The position numbers were made by a program, and so were the translations under genes. From contig JAKBSJ010000001.1 of NCBI GenBank assembly GCA_021844945.1, positions 186,001 to 250,000 on the forward strand: a stretch of 64,000 bases of DNA, in the 5' to 3' direction. This DNA comes from Thermoplasmata archaeon (GTDB lineage: Archaea > Thermoplasmatota > Thermoplasmata > Lutacidiplasmatales > UBA184). Positions 44,039-51,908 of this stretch are shown piece by piece. Positions within the stretch are counted from its first letter, which is position 1. Each line of letters starts with the position of its first letter. The notes under the pieces were generated by a model that was not told the origin of the DNA, made no database searches, and saw only the letters and a list, made by a program, of their open reading frames with translations.

Positions 44039-45267
44039 ACCGAGAAGATCCGCCCGTTCTCGGGAAGCACAACGTCGCAGAACGCGGCCAGTTCGTCCCG
44101 CAACGCTTCACGGCGATCGCCGTGCATGAGCACCACCGTGCGGGCGTGTGTCGCGCGCGCGAGCTTCACGAGCTCGGAATGCGAAGCGTGGGCCGAGAAG
44201 TCGAATTTCATCACTTCGCAGACCGGCCGGATCACGATTCCGTCCACGTCCAACGTTCCCTCTTCGAGCAGCCGTCGACCGTTCGAGCCGTCGACCTGGT
44301 AGCCCGTCAGGAAGATCGCCGAGTTCGCATCCGTGTACAGTTCGCCGATGTAGTATAGGACCGGTCCGCCGTCGAGCATTCCGCCGGTCGTCACGATGAC
44401 TTCGGCGTCCCGAAGCGCCTTGCGTCGCTCGCTAGGATGACCGATGACGTGGACGCCCTCCATCGCGCGGCGGAACTTGGAATGGTTCGCGAGGTAGGGC
44501 GGTGCGCTCTCGTAGATCTGGTTGACCGTGCGAGCCATCCCGTCGAGGTAGGTCTCGAACCCCGAGGACGCGAGGGCGAGGAGCACTTCCTGCGCCCGCC
44601 CTACCGCGAACGCGGGGACGATCGCCTTTCCGCCCCGCTCGATCGTTTCGCGAATCTTGTCTCGGAACCGCCGTTCCGTCTCGGCGCGATCGGGGTGCTC
44701 GCGTCCCGAGTAAGTCGACTCGACGACCAGCACGTCGCACGTGACGGGCTCGGCACCGCCGACCAGGTGAGTCGGCAGGGTCTGGACGTCTCCCGTGAAG
44801 AGAAGGTCCTTCTCCCCATGGTAAAGGTACATGGTCGCGCCGGGAATATGCCCGGCGGGGGTGAGCTCGACCTCGATCCCCCGGTGTCGGAAGGTCCCGT
44901 GCCGGTCGACGACCGTGGTCCGGGCATGTAGCGCCCGGATGTCGTGAGGATCGTAGGGGGGCAGATAGCCCTCGAGTCGAGCAACTTTGAGGGCATCGCG
45001 GGTGAGCAGGTCGGTGACCGCGAGCGTGACGGGCGTCATCACGAGCTTCGCCTTCGGCAACCGACTCAACAGCGGCATCATGCCGGAGTGATCGAGGTGC
45101 GCATGCGACAGGAACACCGCGTCGAGGTTCACCGGCGCCGGACGAGGGTACATCGGCGGGTCGGTGGGTGTGAGCCCGTAGTCGAACATCAGCGTCCGAC
45201 CCTCGTCGCGAACGACCATTCCGAGAGATCCGATTTCCGATGCTCCGCCGAGGAACTGTAAATCCAT
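44035..45267 (-). CDS. Beta-CASP metallo-beta-lactamase RNA nuclease (aCPSF2-like)
   Basis: This is a predicted archaeal mRNA 3'-processing or decay nuclease. The 410-residue protein has the MBL core with HAHLDHSG at about residues 55-62, TPAGHIPGA and FTGDVQT. The beta-CASP domain has VVESTYSGREHP and the final FSAHASHSEL His motif. No N-terminal KH domains are present, which separates it from aCPSF1. A TTTAAG box at 45290-45295 (CTTAAATC on this strand) is 26 bases from ATG 45267, so it is leaderless. It converges on the NOG1 gene with a 4-base overlap. Confidence 0.93.
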   Translation of the reverse strand: MDLQFLGGASEIGSLGMVVRDEGRTLMFDYGLTPTDPPMYPRPAPVNLDAVFLSHAHLDHSGMMPLLSRLPKAKLVMTPVTLAVTDLLTRDALKVARLEGYLPPYDPHDIRALHARTTVVDRHGTFRHRGIEVELTPAGHIPGATMYLYHGEKDLLFTGDVQTLPTHLVGGAEPVTCDVLVVESTYSGREHPDRAETERRFRDKIRETIERGGKAIVPAFAVGRAQEVLLALASSGFETYLDGMARTVNQIYESAPPYLANHSKFRRAMEGVHVIGHPSERRKALRDAEVIVTTGGMLDGGPVLYYIGELYTDANSAIFLTGYQVDGSNGRRLLEEGTLDVDGIVIRPVCEVMKFDFSAHASHSELVKLARATHARTVVLMHGDRREALRDELAAFCDVVLPENGRIFSV

Positions 45268-45346
45268 CGCCGCGCGAGATGGGGGCCCGATTTAAGGACA
45301 CCCCGACCCGGGCGGGCGAGGAGACCTGTCGGACGCACCGTGCCCC

Positions 45347-45352
45347 TCTTTA
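45347..45352 (+). promoter_or_regulatory. TATA box of the IMPase-NAD kinase-JAMM operon
   Basis: CTTTAG is centred about 26 bases upstream of the GTG at 45375, consistent with a leaderless operon transcript. Confidence 0.4.
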
Positions 45353-45374
45353 GGGCGAGCTCGGTTCGCTGGGT

Positions 45375-46193
45375 GTGAGCGACTCTCGCGCGGGCGCGGC
45401 GGACCTCGAGATTCTGTTCCGCATCGGAGCCGCCGTTCAGGCAACGCTCCGTCAGACCCGGGGGTCTCCCCACCGCGGCGACGTTGTCGCGATGGGTGCG
45501 TCGGGGGCTCCGACCGAGGAGATCGACCAGCTCGCCGAGCGTTCGATCCTCGCCCGCTTGGACACGGAGGGCGTGGACTGGGACTTCTTAGGTGAGGAGA
45601 TTGGGCACGTTCGCCGCGGCGGCGGTCCGCTGCTGGTCGTCGACCCTATCGACGGAACCTACAACGTCCTGCGCGGGGTTCCTTTCGCTGCGGTCTCCCT
45701 CGCGCTCGGTCGAGGGACCCTTGCGGGCGTGGAGATCGGCATGGTCCGCGACCTCTATCGAGGAACGACCTTTTGGGCGCAGCGCGGCGGGGGCGCGTTC
45801 CGGGATGGCTGCCCGATCGCCGTGCGGCCGTGGGATCGACGCCATGACCTCTTCTTCGCGAGCCTAGGCCGGCATGTGGCGACGCGAGCGGTGGAACGCG
45901 CGCGGCAAGCCCGGCGGATCCGGTCGCTCGGCTGCGCTTCCCTCGAGCTCGCTCACGTGGCGAGTGGTGCTGGAGACGCCTACCTCTTCGAGAACGAACC
46001 CGAGGAGCTCAATCTCCGGGCCACCGACATCGCGGCCGGGTATCGTATCCTGCTCGAAGCGGGCGGAGGCGTCGTCGACGCTCGCCGCCGGTCGATCGAC
46101 GATTTTCCTCTGACCATCGACCGCCGGACCAGCGTCTTCGCCTACGGCGACCGAGCGATCGTGAGCGCGGACGCGTTCGGAGACCCCCCATGA
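45375..46193 (+). CDS. Inositol monophosphatase-family phosphatase
   Basis: IMPase-family enzymes remove phosphate from inositol-1-phosphate, fructose-1,6-bisphosphate or NADP. The 272-residue product has the FLGEEIG metal ligand and the VVDPIDGTYNVLRG metal site at about residues 92-105. The usual WDxAAG near the C-terminus is replaced by TDIAAGYRILLEAGG. The stop overlaps the NAD kinase ATG (ATGA). Fusion of an IMPase-type NADP phosphatase to NAD kinase is known in Methanocaldococcus, so an NADP phosphatase role is attractive here. Confidence 0.9.
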   Translation: MSDSRAGAADLEILFRIGAAVQATLRQTRGSPHRGDVVAMGASGAPTEEIDQLAERSILARLDTEGVDWDFLGEEIGHVRRGGGPLLVVDPIDGTYNVLRGVPFAAVSLALGRGTLAGVEIGMVRDLYRGTTFWAQRGGGAFRDGCPIAVRPWDRRHDLFFASLGRHVATRAVERARQARRIRSLGCASLELAHVASGAGDAYLFENEPEELNLRATDIAAGYRILLEAGGGVVDARRRSIDDFPLTIDRRTSVFAYGDRAIVSADAFGDPP

Positions 46194-47074
46194 AACTCGG
46201 TCTCGCGGTCCACCCCGGCAAGTCGATGGCCCTTGGGATCGCGCGCGACGTAGCGCGCGCGCTCGACGGGCGGTGCGAGATCGTGGTGGCGGACCCGGTG
46301 CCGGAAAGCGCGGGCCTCCCCGGTCCACGCGCCCGGATCGAGTCGATGCACGTCGACGCCATCGTGGCGATCGGGGGGGATGGAACGTTCCTTCGCGTGC
46401 TCCGCCTCAACGCCGCCCCCTTGCTCGCCTTGAACGCGGGGACCGTCGGGGTGCTATCCGAGGTCGACGCGCGAGATCCTTCGGCGCTGCGCGCGGCCCT
46501 CGATCGGCTTGTCGAGGGCGAGTACTACATCGAGGATTGCATGAAGCTGGGCCTTCGGGCCGGCACGACCTCGCCGCGCGACGCCACGAACGAAGTCGTG
46601 GTCCACGGTCACCGCACGGCGCGCATGGGCCACTTTGAGGTCGCGCTGGACGGTCGGGTGCTCGGGAACATTTGGGCCGACGGGATCATCCTGGCCACGC
46701 CGACCGGGTCCACCGCATACGCTCTCAGCGCATTCGGGCCGATCGTCGAATCGGGGGTCGAGGGGATCGTCCTCGTGGCGATCGCCCCGTTCCGGGCCGC
46801 CCCCCGAGCGATCGTACTGGATCCGTTGCGGACGGTGTCGGTCCGGGCGCTTGCTTCCGGCGTTCCGACGGTCGCCGTGGTCGACGGTCAGGAAGAGATC
46901 GCGATCGAGCCCGAGGCGCCGGTGACGGTGTACCGCTCGCCGCGCCGGGCTCGGTTCGTGCGCTTCGGCATCACTCCGGACCTCTGGCGACTTCGGGGCA
47001 AGGGGATCCTTCCGTGGTCGGACCTGGAGGCGCCTCCCGAGCCCAACGACGGGGGTCACGATGTTTCGCCGTGA
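46190..47074 (+). CDS. nadK: NAD kinase
   Basis: NAD kinase makes NADP. The 294-residue protein has the catalytic AIGGDGTFLRVLR at about residues 62-74, LNAGTVGVLSEV, the nucleotide site ATNEVVVH, and TPTGSTAYALSAFGPIV at about 170-186. It is the middle gene of an overlapping trio. ATG 46190 overlaps the phosphatase stop, and the JAMM gene starts inside its last 14 bases. Confidence 0.96.
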   Translation: MKLGLAVHPGKSMALGIARDVARALDGRCEIVVADPVPESAGLPGPRARIESMHVDAIVAIGGDGTFLRVLRLNAAPLLALNAGTVGVLSEVDARDPSALRAALDRLVEGEYYIEDCMKLGLRAGTTSPRDATNEVVVHGHRTARMGHFEVALDGRVLGNIWADGIILATPTGSTAYALSAFGPIVESGVEGIVLVAIAPFRAAPRAIVLDPLRTVSVRALASGVPTVAVVDGQEEIAIEPEAPVTVYRSPRRARFVRFGITPDLWRLRGKGILPWSDLEAPPEPNDGGHDVSP

Positions 47075-47552
47075 GCGCAAGCGTACCTCCGACTACGCGA
47101 CGAAACTGGGGGCCGCGCCTCGCGCGATCACCCGTCAGGTGCTCGATAGCGCGATGGCCAGCGGCCGCAGCTCCTACCCGAACGAGTTCGGCGGCCTGCT
47201 GCGCGCGGACCCTCCGGGGATCATCTCGGAGCTCCTGCTCCTTCCCGGGACCACCGCGGGGCGACGGCATGCGAACTTCCAGTTCTACATGATGCCGGCG
47301 GACCTCGCGGTCGTCGGGACCGTTCACTCCCATCCGTCCGGCGCCATCTACCCGTCGGATGCGGACACGCGCCTCTTCCGGAACTGGGGGCGACGCCACG
47401 TCATCATCGGTACGCCGTTCGGGCCTAGTTCCTGGCGGGCCTACGATAGCAACGGACGACCCGTCGAGATCCCGGTGCTGGGCGCAGATGGAAGGCCGGA
47501 AGGCCCGCCGACCGACGGCCGGCCGGTCCGTTCGGTCCACCGGCCGGATTGA
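47061..47552 (+). CDS. JAMM/MPN metalloprotease
   Basis: JAMM proteases cleave isopeptide or peptide bonds at ubiquitin-like proteins; archaeal members (desampylases) remove SAMPs. The 163-residue product has the full motif: Glu42 in YPNEFGG, and HSH at 89-91 followed by seven residues, Ser99 and Asp102. The C-terminal 30 residues are low complexity. It overlaps NAD kinase, so it is coexpressed with NADP metabolism, for no obvious reason. Confidence 0.92.
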   Translation: MFRRERKRTSDYATKLGAAPRAITRQVLDSAMASGRSSYPNEFGGLLRADPPGIISELLLLPGTTAGRRHANFQFYMMPADLAVVGTVHSHPSGAIYPSDADTRLFRNWGRRHVIIGTPFGPSSWRAYDSNGRPVEIPVLGADGRPEGPPTDGRPVRSVHRPD

Positions 47553-47559
47553 GCCCGGT

Positions 47560-49152
47560 TCACTCGCGGACGGGAATCGTGGGTATCGGGAGGCGGTCCG
47601 GGTGCAGGTTCGGGTCTTCCATAGGGCGCCCTGGGCGGTTCGGCGGGCTCCAGAGGTTTCGCGTCTTCGCCGTAAAGTCGAGGAAACCGACGAACCCGCG
47701 GAACGCCGCGCGGTACGCCCGGGTGTGGGGTCCTTCCCAATCGAAGAAGTCGTTCAGCAGCCCCTTCGACTGCCGGATGCCGTGGCTGAGCGCGCGCTTG
47801 AGCAGCTCCTCCTGCACCGGGCTCAACATGTCACGGCGGAACCAGTCGCGCGACTTGAGGTGTCCGAGCGGGACGAAGAACATCGGCACGAGCAGCCCTT
47901 TGAAGTCCCAAAGGTCGTCGATGAGCTCGATCGTCTTGATGACGTCGTCTTCGGTCTCCTGCGGGAGACCGACGATGAACGTGCAAGCCGGAAAGACGTG
48001 GTTGTCGTTCATCAAGCCGGCCGCCTGAACGACCAGCTCTGGCCATTGGGAGGCCTTGAACGGGGCGACCTTCCCGGGCATGGCTGCGGTGATCATGCGG
48101 GGTGACCCGGTTTCGACCCCGATCTCGACACCCCACCAGCCTTGGTTCTCGTCGACCAGAACCTCGGCGCACTTGGACAGCAGTTTCGGCTTGGTCATCA
48201 GCGAGGCCACCGCCACGTGGCTCCAGCCGACTTGGGAGTAGTACCGCTTCGCGAGTCGGAGGAGCGGGAGGAGCTTCTCCTCGCGGGGCATGACGTTCGG
48301 GCTTCCGTAGAAGTAGACGTCGTCCGAATGCAGGATCCCCTTACGGATCCCGAGCTTCGCGTTGACCCGGAGCTCTTCCTCAATCTTGTCGAGACCGTAC
48401 CAGCGCGTCGGGCGCGTGGTTACCGAGCAGAACGAGCAGCCGCGGCAGCACCCTCGGCCGATCTCGATCAGGCCGTTGACGCTCGGGTACTTGATCGAAC
48501 TGATCTGCTCGACCTTTGGTGCATCCTTCGCTCCGAGGATCACATGGGGAGGAAGGTACTCGTCGTTCAGGGCCTTGCGGACGATCTCCCGGACGTAAAT
48601 GTCTCCCTCGCCCTCAACGACGGTATCCACACCGCCGAACGAATCGACGAACTCTTGGATCCAAGGGAGCTTCATGCGCGTCGGTGGCGCGATCTGCCAC
48701 GCGCACGGGCCACCGGCGATGATCTTCATGCCGCGCCGGCGGGCTTCGACGACCGCCGGCTGGCTCATCATGCGCTTGAAATTCACGCAGTTGAGCGGGT
48801 CCTTGTGCATGACCCCACCAAAGGTCGACGCCGGCGGGTTGAGGCCGAAGTAATCGTGGCCCGAGATCAGAAGCACCTTCGCTTCCCCGGGCATGTAGCG
48901 CTTGAGGTGGGACGGATGTACGATGCGTGCGTCAAATCCCCCGTCGATCAGGGCCGCCTCAATCTTCCGCATCCCGTAGGGTGCTTGCTGCGGGTAGCCG
49001 TGCTCGTCGACCGGCATGTCCGGATAGAAGAGGCGCTTGTAGGCCCGCTCGGGGAGGACATACGCCGGAGTGGTCGTTCCGAACCCCAGGAACTCCTTCC
49101 CGTTGTGGTTGCTCATCATCGTCCAATCGCAAGTGATGACAACTTCCGGCAT
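47560..49152 (-). CDS. B12-binding-type radical SAM protein
   Basis: The 530-residue protein has an N-terminal region (about 50-190) resembling a Rossmann-like B12-binding domain but without an obvious DxHxxG. The radical SAM domain has CxxxCxxC in GRGCCRGCSFCSV at about residues 230-242. GVEIGVETGSPRMI and FIVGLPQETEDDVI then follow. Architecturally it resembles archaeal enzymes that modify membrane lipids (GDGT ring synthases) and other methyl transfer enzymes; I cannot assign a substrate. ATG 49152 follows AGGGAATTG and a leader hairpin. Confidence 0.85.
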   Translation of the reverse strand: MPEVVITCDWTMMSNHNGKEFLGFGTTTPAYVLPERAYKRLFYPDMPVDEHGYPQQAPYGMRKIEAALIDGGFDARIVHPSHLKRYMPGEAKVLLISGHDYFGLNPPASTFGGVMHKDPLNCVNFKRMMSQPAVVEARRRGMKIIAGGPCAWQIAPPTRMKLPWIQEFVDSFGGVDTVVEGEGDIYVREIVRKALNDEYLPPHVILGAKDAPKVEQISSIKYPSVNGLIEIGRGCCRGCSFCSVTTRPTRWYGLDKIEEELRVNAKLGIRKGILHSDDVYFYGSPNVMPREEKLLPLLRLAKRYYSQVGWSHVAVASLMTKPKLLSKCAEVLVDENQGWWGVEIGVETGSPRMITAAMPGKVAPFKASQWPELVVQAAGLMNDNHVFPACTFIVGLPQETEDDVIKTIELIDDLWDFKGLLVPMFFVPLGHLKSRDWFRRDMLSPVQEELLKRALSHGIRQSKGLLNDFFDWEGPHTRAYRAAFRGFVGFLDFTAKTRNLWSPPNRPGRPMEDPNLHPDRLPIPTIPVRE

Positions 49153-49162
49153 TCAATTCCCT

Positions 49163-49179
49163 CCGGGGACTATCCCCGG
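49163..49179 (-). promoter_or_regulatory. Leader hairpin before the radical SAM gene
   Basis: CCGGGGA and TCCCCGG are perfect complements around a 3-base loop. On the minus strand the 3' side of the stem ends in GG, which forms part of the GGAGGGAA ribosome binding site about 10 bases before ATG 49152. Folding could hide part of the site. The likely TATA box CATAAAAG lies at 49205-49213, so the stem is inside the transcribed leader. Confidence 0.4.
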
Positions 49180-49252
49180 CTCACCTTTGCCACGAACGCC
49201 CTCCCTTTTATGCGTTGCGACGCCCCGGCGTGGTGAAATTCGGGCGGGCCTT

Positions 49253-49510
49253 TCACTCGAATCCCGGCTCGTCGTCGTCCCGCGGACTCCCGCTCTCGAG
49301 GGCGTCCCCGGTCTCGTCGGGGAGTTCTTCAGCGTCGGCCGAGCCGCGGAAGGCGCTGTCGTTCTGCAGCAGGTGGACGCGCACGCAGTCTCGGTGCGCC
49401 GGCCGACCGTTCCAAGAGCTTGTCTCCTCGGGTTTTCCGAGCGGTTCCTGGCACAAGCAGCAGATCTCCGGGGGAGCGACGATCCATGCAGTACGGGGAG
49501 GAGTGGTCAT
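49253..49510 (-). CDS. Small zinc-finger protein
   Basis: The 85-residue product from ATG 49510 contains ICCLCQEPLG and AHRDCVRVHLL, a CxxC...HxxC zinc-binding pattern like small archaeal DUF2175-type fingers. The remaining C-terminal half is acidic (ESGSPRDDDEPGFE). The frame extends upstream to 49597, but that part looks non-coding. The function is unknown; nucleic acid or protein binding is possible. Confidence 0.65.
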   Translation of the reverse strand: MTTPPRTAWIVAPPEICCLCQEPLGKPEETSSWNGRPAHRDCVRVHLLQNDSAFRGSADAEELPDETGDALESGSPRDDDEPGFE

Positions 49511-49614
49511 CCTACCGGCGTGGAAGGGTGCGCCGGTGGATGTAGTTTTCTTGCCGCCACCCCAATCGTCCCGGGGACCGATAGGGCCATACGACACGGC
49601 TTCGTCCCCGGCTC

Positions 49615-50196
49615 GTGGACTCGCTTTCGGAGATCCGCAAGCGTCGCCGGGCCTTGGGCCTCCCTCTCTCCTCTCTCGCCCAGGCTATCGGGCGGAGCGA
49701 TGCCACCCTCTCCCGCATCGAGCGCGGCCAGATTCGTCCCTCCTACGAAGTGGTTCGGCGAATCGAGGCGTATCTGGACGCCCGAGAAGGCGCGCTGATG
49801 CCGGGTCTCACGGCCAAGGACGTCATGACCCGCTCCGTTCACACGGTCGAGGGAACGACACCGCTACATCAGGCCGGGACCGTGATGGAACAGTATGGGA
49901 TTTCCCAGATCCCGGTCGTCGAGGGGAGCAAGGTCACCGGATCGATCTCCGAGACCGCGGTTCTGCGCGCTCTTGCCCATCAGGGCCACCGGGCGACGGC
50001 CATGGCTCGGGAGGTCCAAGAAAGCGCGTACCCCATGGTCGATATCGACTTCCCGGTCGAGCTCCTCGCCGCGATGCTGACGCGCGTGCCCGCCGTGCTC
50101 GTCGTGCATCGAGGCAACCTACAGGGAATCGTCACGAAGACCGACCTGATCCGAGGACTACGCGGAAGCACGATCCGCCGGCCCTCGCCGGCGTGA
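49615..50196 (+). CDS. XRE-type HTH regulator with CBS domains
   Basis: The 193-residue protein joins an N-terminal Cro/C1-type helix-turn-helix (LSSLAQAIGRSDATLSRIER at about 18-37) to two CBS motifs (about 66-120 and 130-185; DVMTRSVHTVEG, QIPVVEG, GIVTKTDLI). This is a known archaeal architecture, a putative nucleotide-sensing transcription regulator. GTG 49615 is the start. Its 3' end overlaps the convergent S58 peptidase gene by 39 bases. Confidence 0.92.
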   Translation: MDSLSEIRKRRRALGLPLSSLAQAIGRSDATLSRIERGQIRPSYEVVRRIEAYLDAREGALMPGLTAKDVMTRSVHTVEGTTPLHQAGTVMEQYGISQIPVVEGSKVTGSISETAVLRALAHQGHRATAMAREVQESAYPMVDIDFPVELLAAMLTRVPAVLVVHRGNLQGIVTKTDLIRGLRGSTIRRPSPA

Positions 50197-51141
50197 GCCT
50201 TTCGGGTCGACAGCCCGTAGGACGGCCAACCGCGCCAGGTCGGCAGCGATGAGCCCGAACCGGTCGACCGCTTCGCCCGGGTCCGACCGGACCCGAGGGG
50301 GCCGCCGACGTTCGGTGGAAGCGGCGAACGTGACGTCGCCGTCGAACGAGGTCGCGTACGGCACCACCGTCCGAGCCAGGCCCGTCTCCACCTCCACCGC
50401 GAGGCGAGCCAGCTGGGGTCGCGACCATGCGATGTCCGTCGCCACGAGCGCGAGGGTGGTGTGGGTTCCCGAGGGCATCACCCCGTACCTGTCGTAGGGC
50501 GGGATCACCGCTTGGCCGCTTCGCGCACGGGCGCCACCGATCCATCGACCCGAGCTCGCATCGTAGACACCTCCGACGGAGTTCGCTACCACCAGCACGC
50601 CGATCGAACCCTCGGGCGTGCGGATCGCCGCGGACCCCATCCCTCCCCGCATCGCGCGATCGCGGCCTAGGTACTTTCCGATCGTGGCGCCCGCACCCGC
50701 GCCGAAGCAGCCGTGCTCGAGCGGCGCCCGAGAAGCGCGCCGCGTCGCCTCGTAAGCGATCGGCGCGTAGTCCGGGACCGGCTCCCGCGCGCGCGGTAGG
50801 TCGAATATCGCGGCGCCCGAGAGCGGTGCGATGAGATGCGCGGAGTCGAACGGGGATCGGCCCTCTTCCTCCTCGACGAGCCTCTGGCGAACTCCCCGAG
50901 CACCGTCGAGGCCGTAGACGCTCCCACCGGTGAAGAATAGGGCCCAGCGTCGACCGAAGGTGGCGTCGAGTCGCAGCGAGCCGATATCGTAGGTAGCGCA
51001 GGCTCCGCCGCGGACATCGACGACGACCGGAGCCGCTCGACCGAAGCGGACGACGGTGACCCCGGTCCGACGGTTCGGCGAAGTAGCGGAGCCGACTCGC
51101 ACGCCGGGAATCCGGGAGAAGGGGATCTCGCGGGACGCCAT
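50158..51141 (-). CDS. P1 (S58/DmpA) family peptidase
   Basis: S58 peptidases are self-cleaving N-terminal nucleophile aminopeptidases. The 327-residue protein shows the N-terminal IPGVRVGSATSPNRRTGVTV and FFTGGSVYGLDGARGV, then GCFGAGAGATIGK and MRGGMGSAAI. The cleavage region is GVMPSGTHTTLALVATDI, with Thr at the expected nucleophile site. ATG 51141 is normal. Substrate specificity (D- or beta-peptides, L-amino acid esters) cannot be read. Confidence 0.88.
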   Translation of the reverse strand: MASREIPFSRIPGVRVGSATSPNRRTGVTVVRFGRAAPVVVDVRGGACATYDIGSLRLDATFGRRWALFFTGGSVYGLDGARGVRQRLVEEEEGRSPFDSAHLIAPLSGAAIFDLPRAREPVPDYAPIAYEATRRASRAPLEHGCFGAGAGATIGKYLGRDRAMRGGMGSAAIRTPEGSIGVLVVANSVGGVYDASSGRWIGGARARSGQAVIPPYDRYGVMPSGTHTTLALVATDIAWSRPQLARLAVEVETGLARTVVPYATSFDGDVTFAASTERRRPPRVRSDPGEAVDRFGLIAADLARLAVLRAVDPKGSRRRGPADRASA

Positions 51142-51227
51142 CGATACGGACGGGCCGTACGCACCGGCCGTATTGAGGGCGCCGACGACATCGCCAAAGT
51201 AATGTAGAAGCCACAGGGCGAAGGGGC

Positions 51228-51809
51228 ATGTCTCGCGCGAAGCCCGTTCGCCCGAACGAGGTCTCGCCGCCCGCGGGGTTCGAGATCGACCGTTCGGTGG
51301 CGATCGGTCGTCACCCGTTGCGGGAGGTCTTTCCCGGTGCGGATCGACTTCCCATCGCCGAGAAGGTCGAACCCGACGCGCGCGAACGCGCGCGGCTGTT
51401 CCGGGCGACCGAGATCGAGCTCATCGATCAGGACATGTGGATGTACGTCGCGCCGCGCGAACTGCCGAAGCTCTTCGGTCGACGGTGGAAGCCGGTCGTC
51501 TCCCGCGACACGGATTGCATCGTGATCGGGGCGTCCCACCTCCGGGCGAGTCCGGGGCTCACCCTCTACATGGATATCTATCACGAGCTCCGCCATGTCT
51601 GCCAGCGCCGAGACGGCGCGGATCTGTGGCCCCCCGGGGTGAGCTATGTCCGTCGTTGGACCGAGATCGAAGCGTATCGGATCGTCGTCGACGACGCCCG
51701 GCGCCTTGGCGCATCGGACGATTTTCTTCGGGAGTACCTGAAGGTCGAGTGGATCGACCCGACCAAGTACCGGGAGCTCCTGAAAACGCTCGGAGTGCCT
51801 CCCGCGTAA
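51228..51809 (+). CDS. Putative HExxH metalloprotease-like protein
   Basis: The 193-residue protein carries HELRH at residues 119-123 within MDIYHELRHVCQ, and a downstream WTEIEAYRIV whose Glu (about 146-148) could be the third zinc ligand, as in gluzincins. No signal peptide or membrane segment is evident. The N-terminal third is rich in charged residues. I recognise no named family; the motif is the only functional clue. ATG 51228 is the first in frame, divergent from the S58 peptidase gene. Confidence 0.68.
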   Translation: MSRAKPVRPNEVSPPAGFEIDRSVAIGRHPLREVFPGADRLPIAEKVEPDARERARLFRATEIELIDQDMWMYVAPRELPKLFGRRWKPVVSRDTDCIVIGASHLRASPGLTLYMDIYHELRHVCQRRDGADLWPPGVSYVRRWTEIEAYRIVVDDARRLGASDDFLREYLKVEWIDPTKYRELLKTLGVPPA

Positions 51810-51908
51810 TCGCCCGGCCAACGCCGGCCGCCCGGGCGTGCCGCACGAACTGAGGATTTATCCCTCGACACCGGCGATGGCCGCCGCGATCCGGGAGCGA
51901 GGGCCACC

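Noticed and set aside
47359-48105. Plus-strand frame of 248 codons across the JAMM/radical SAM boundary
   Set aside because: It overlaps both well-supported genes and shows no recognisable motif beyond a chance reading of the antisense strand.
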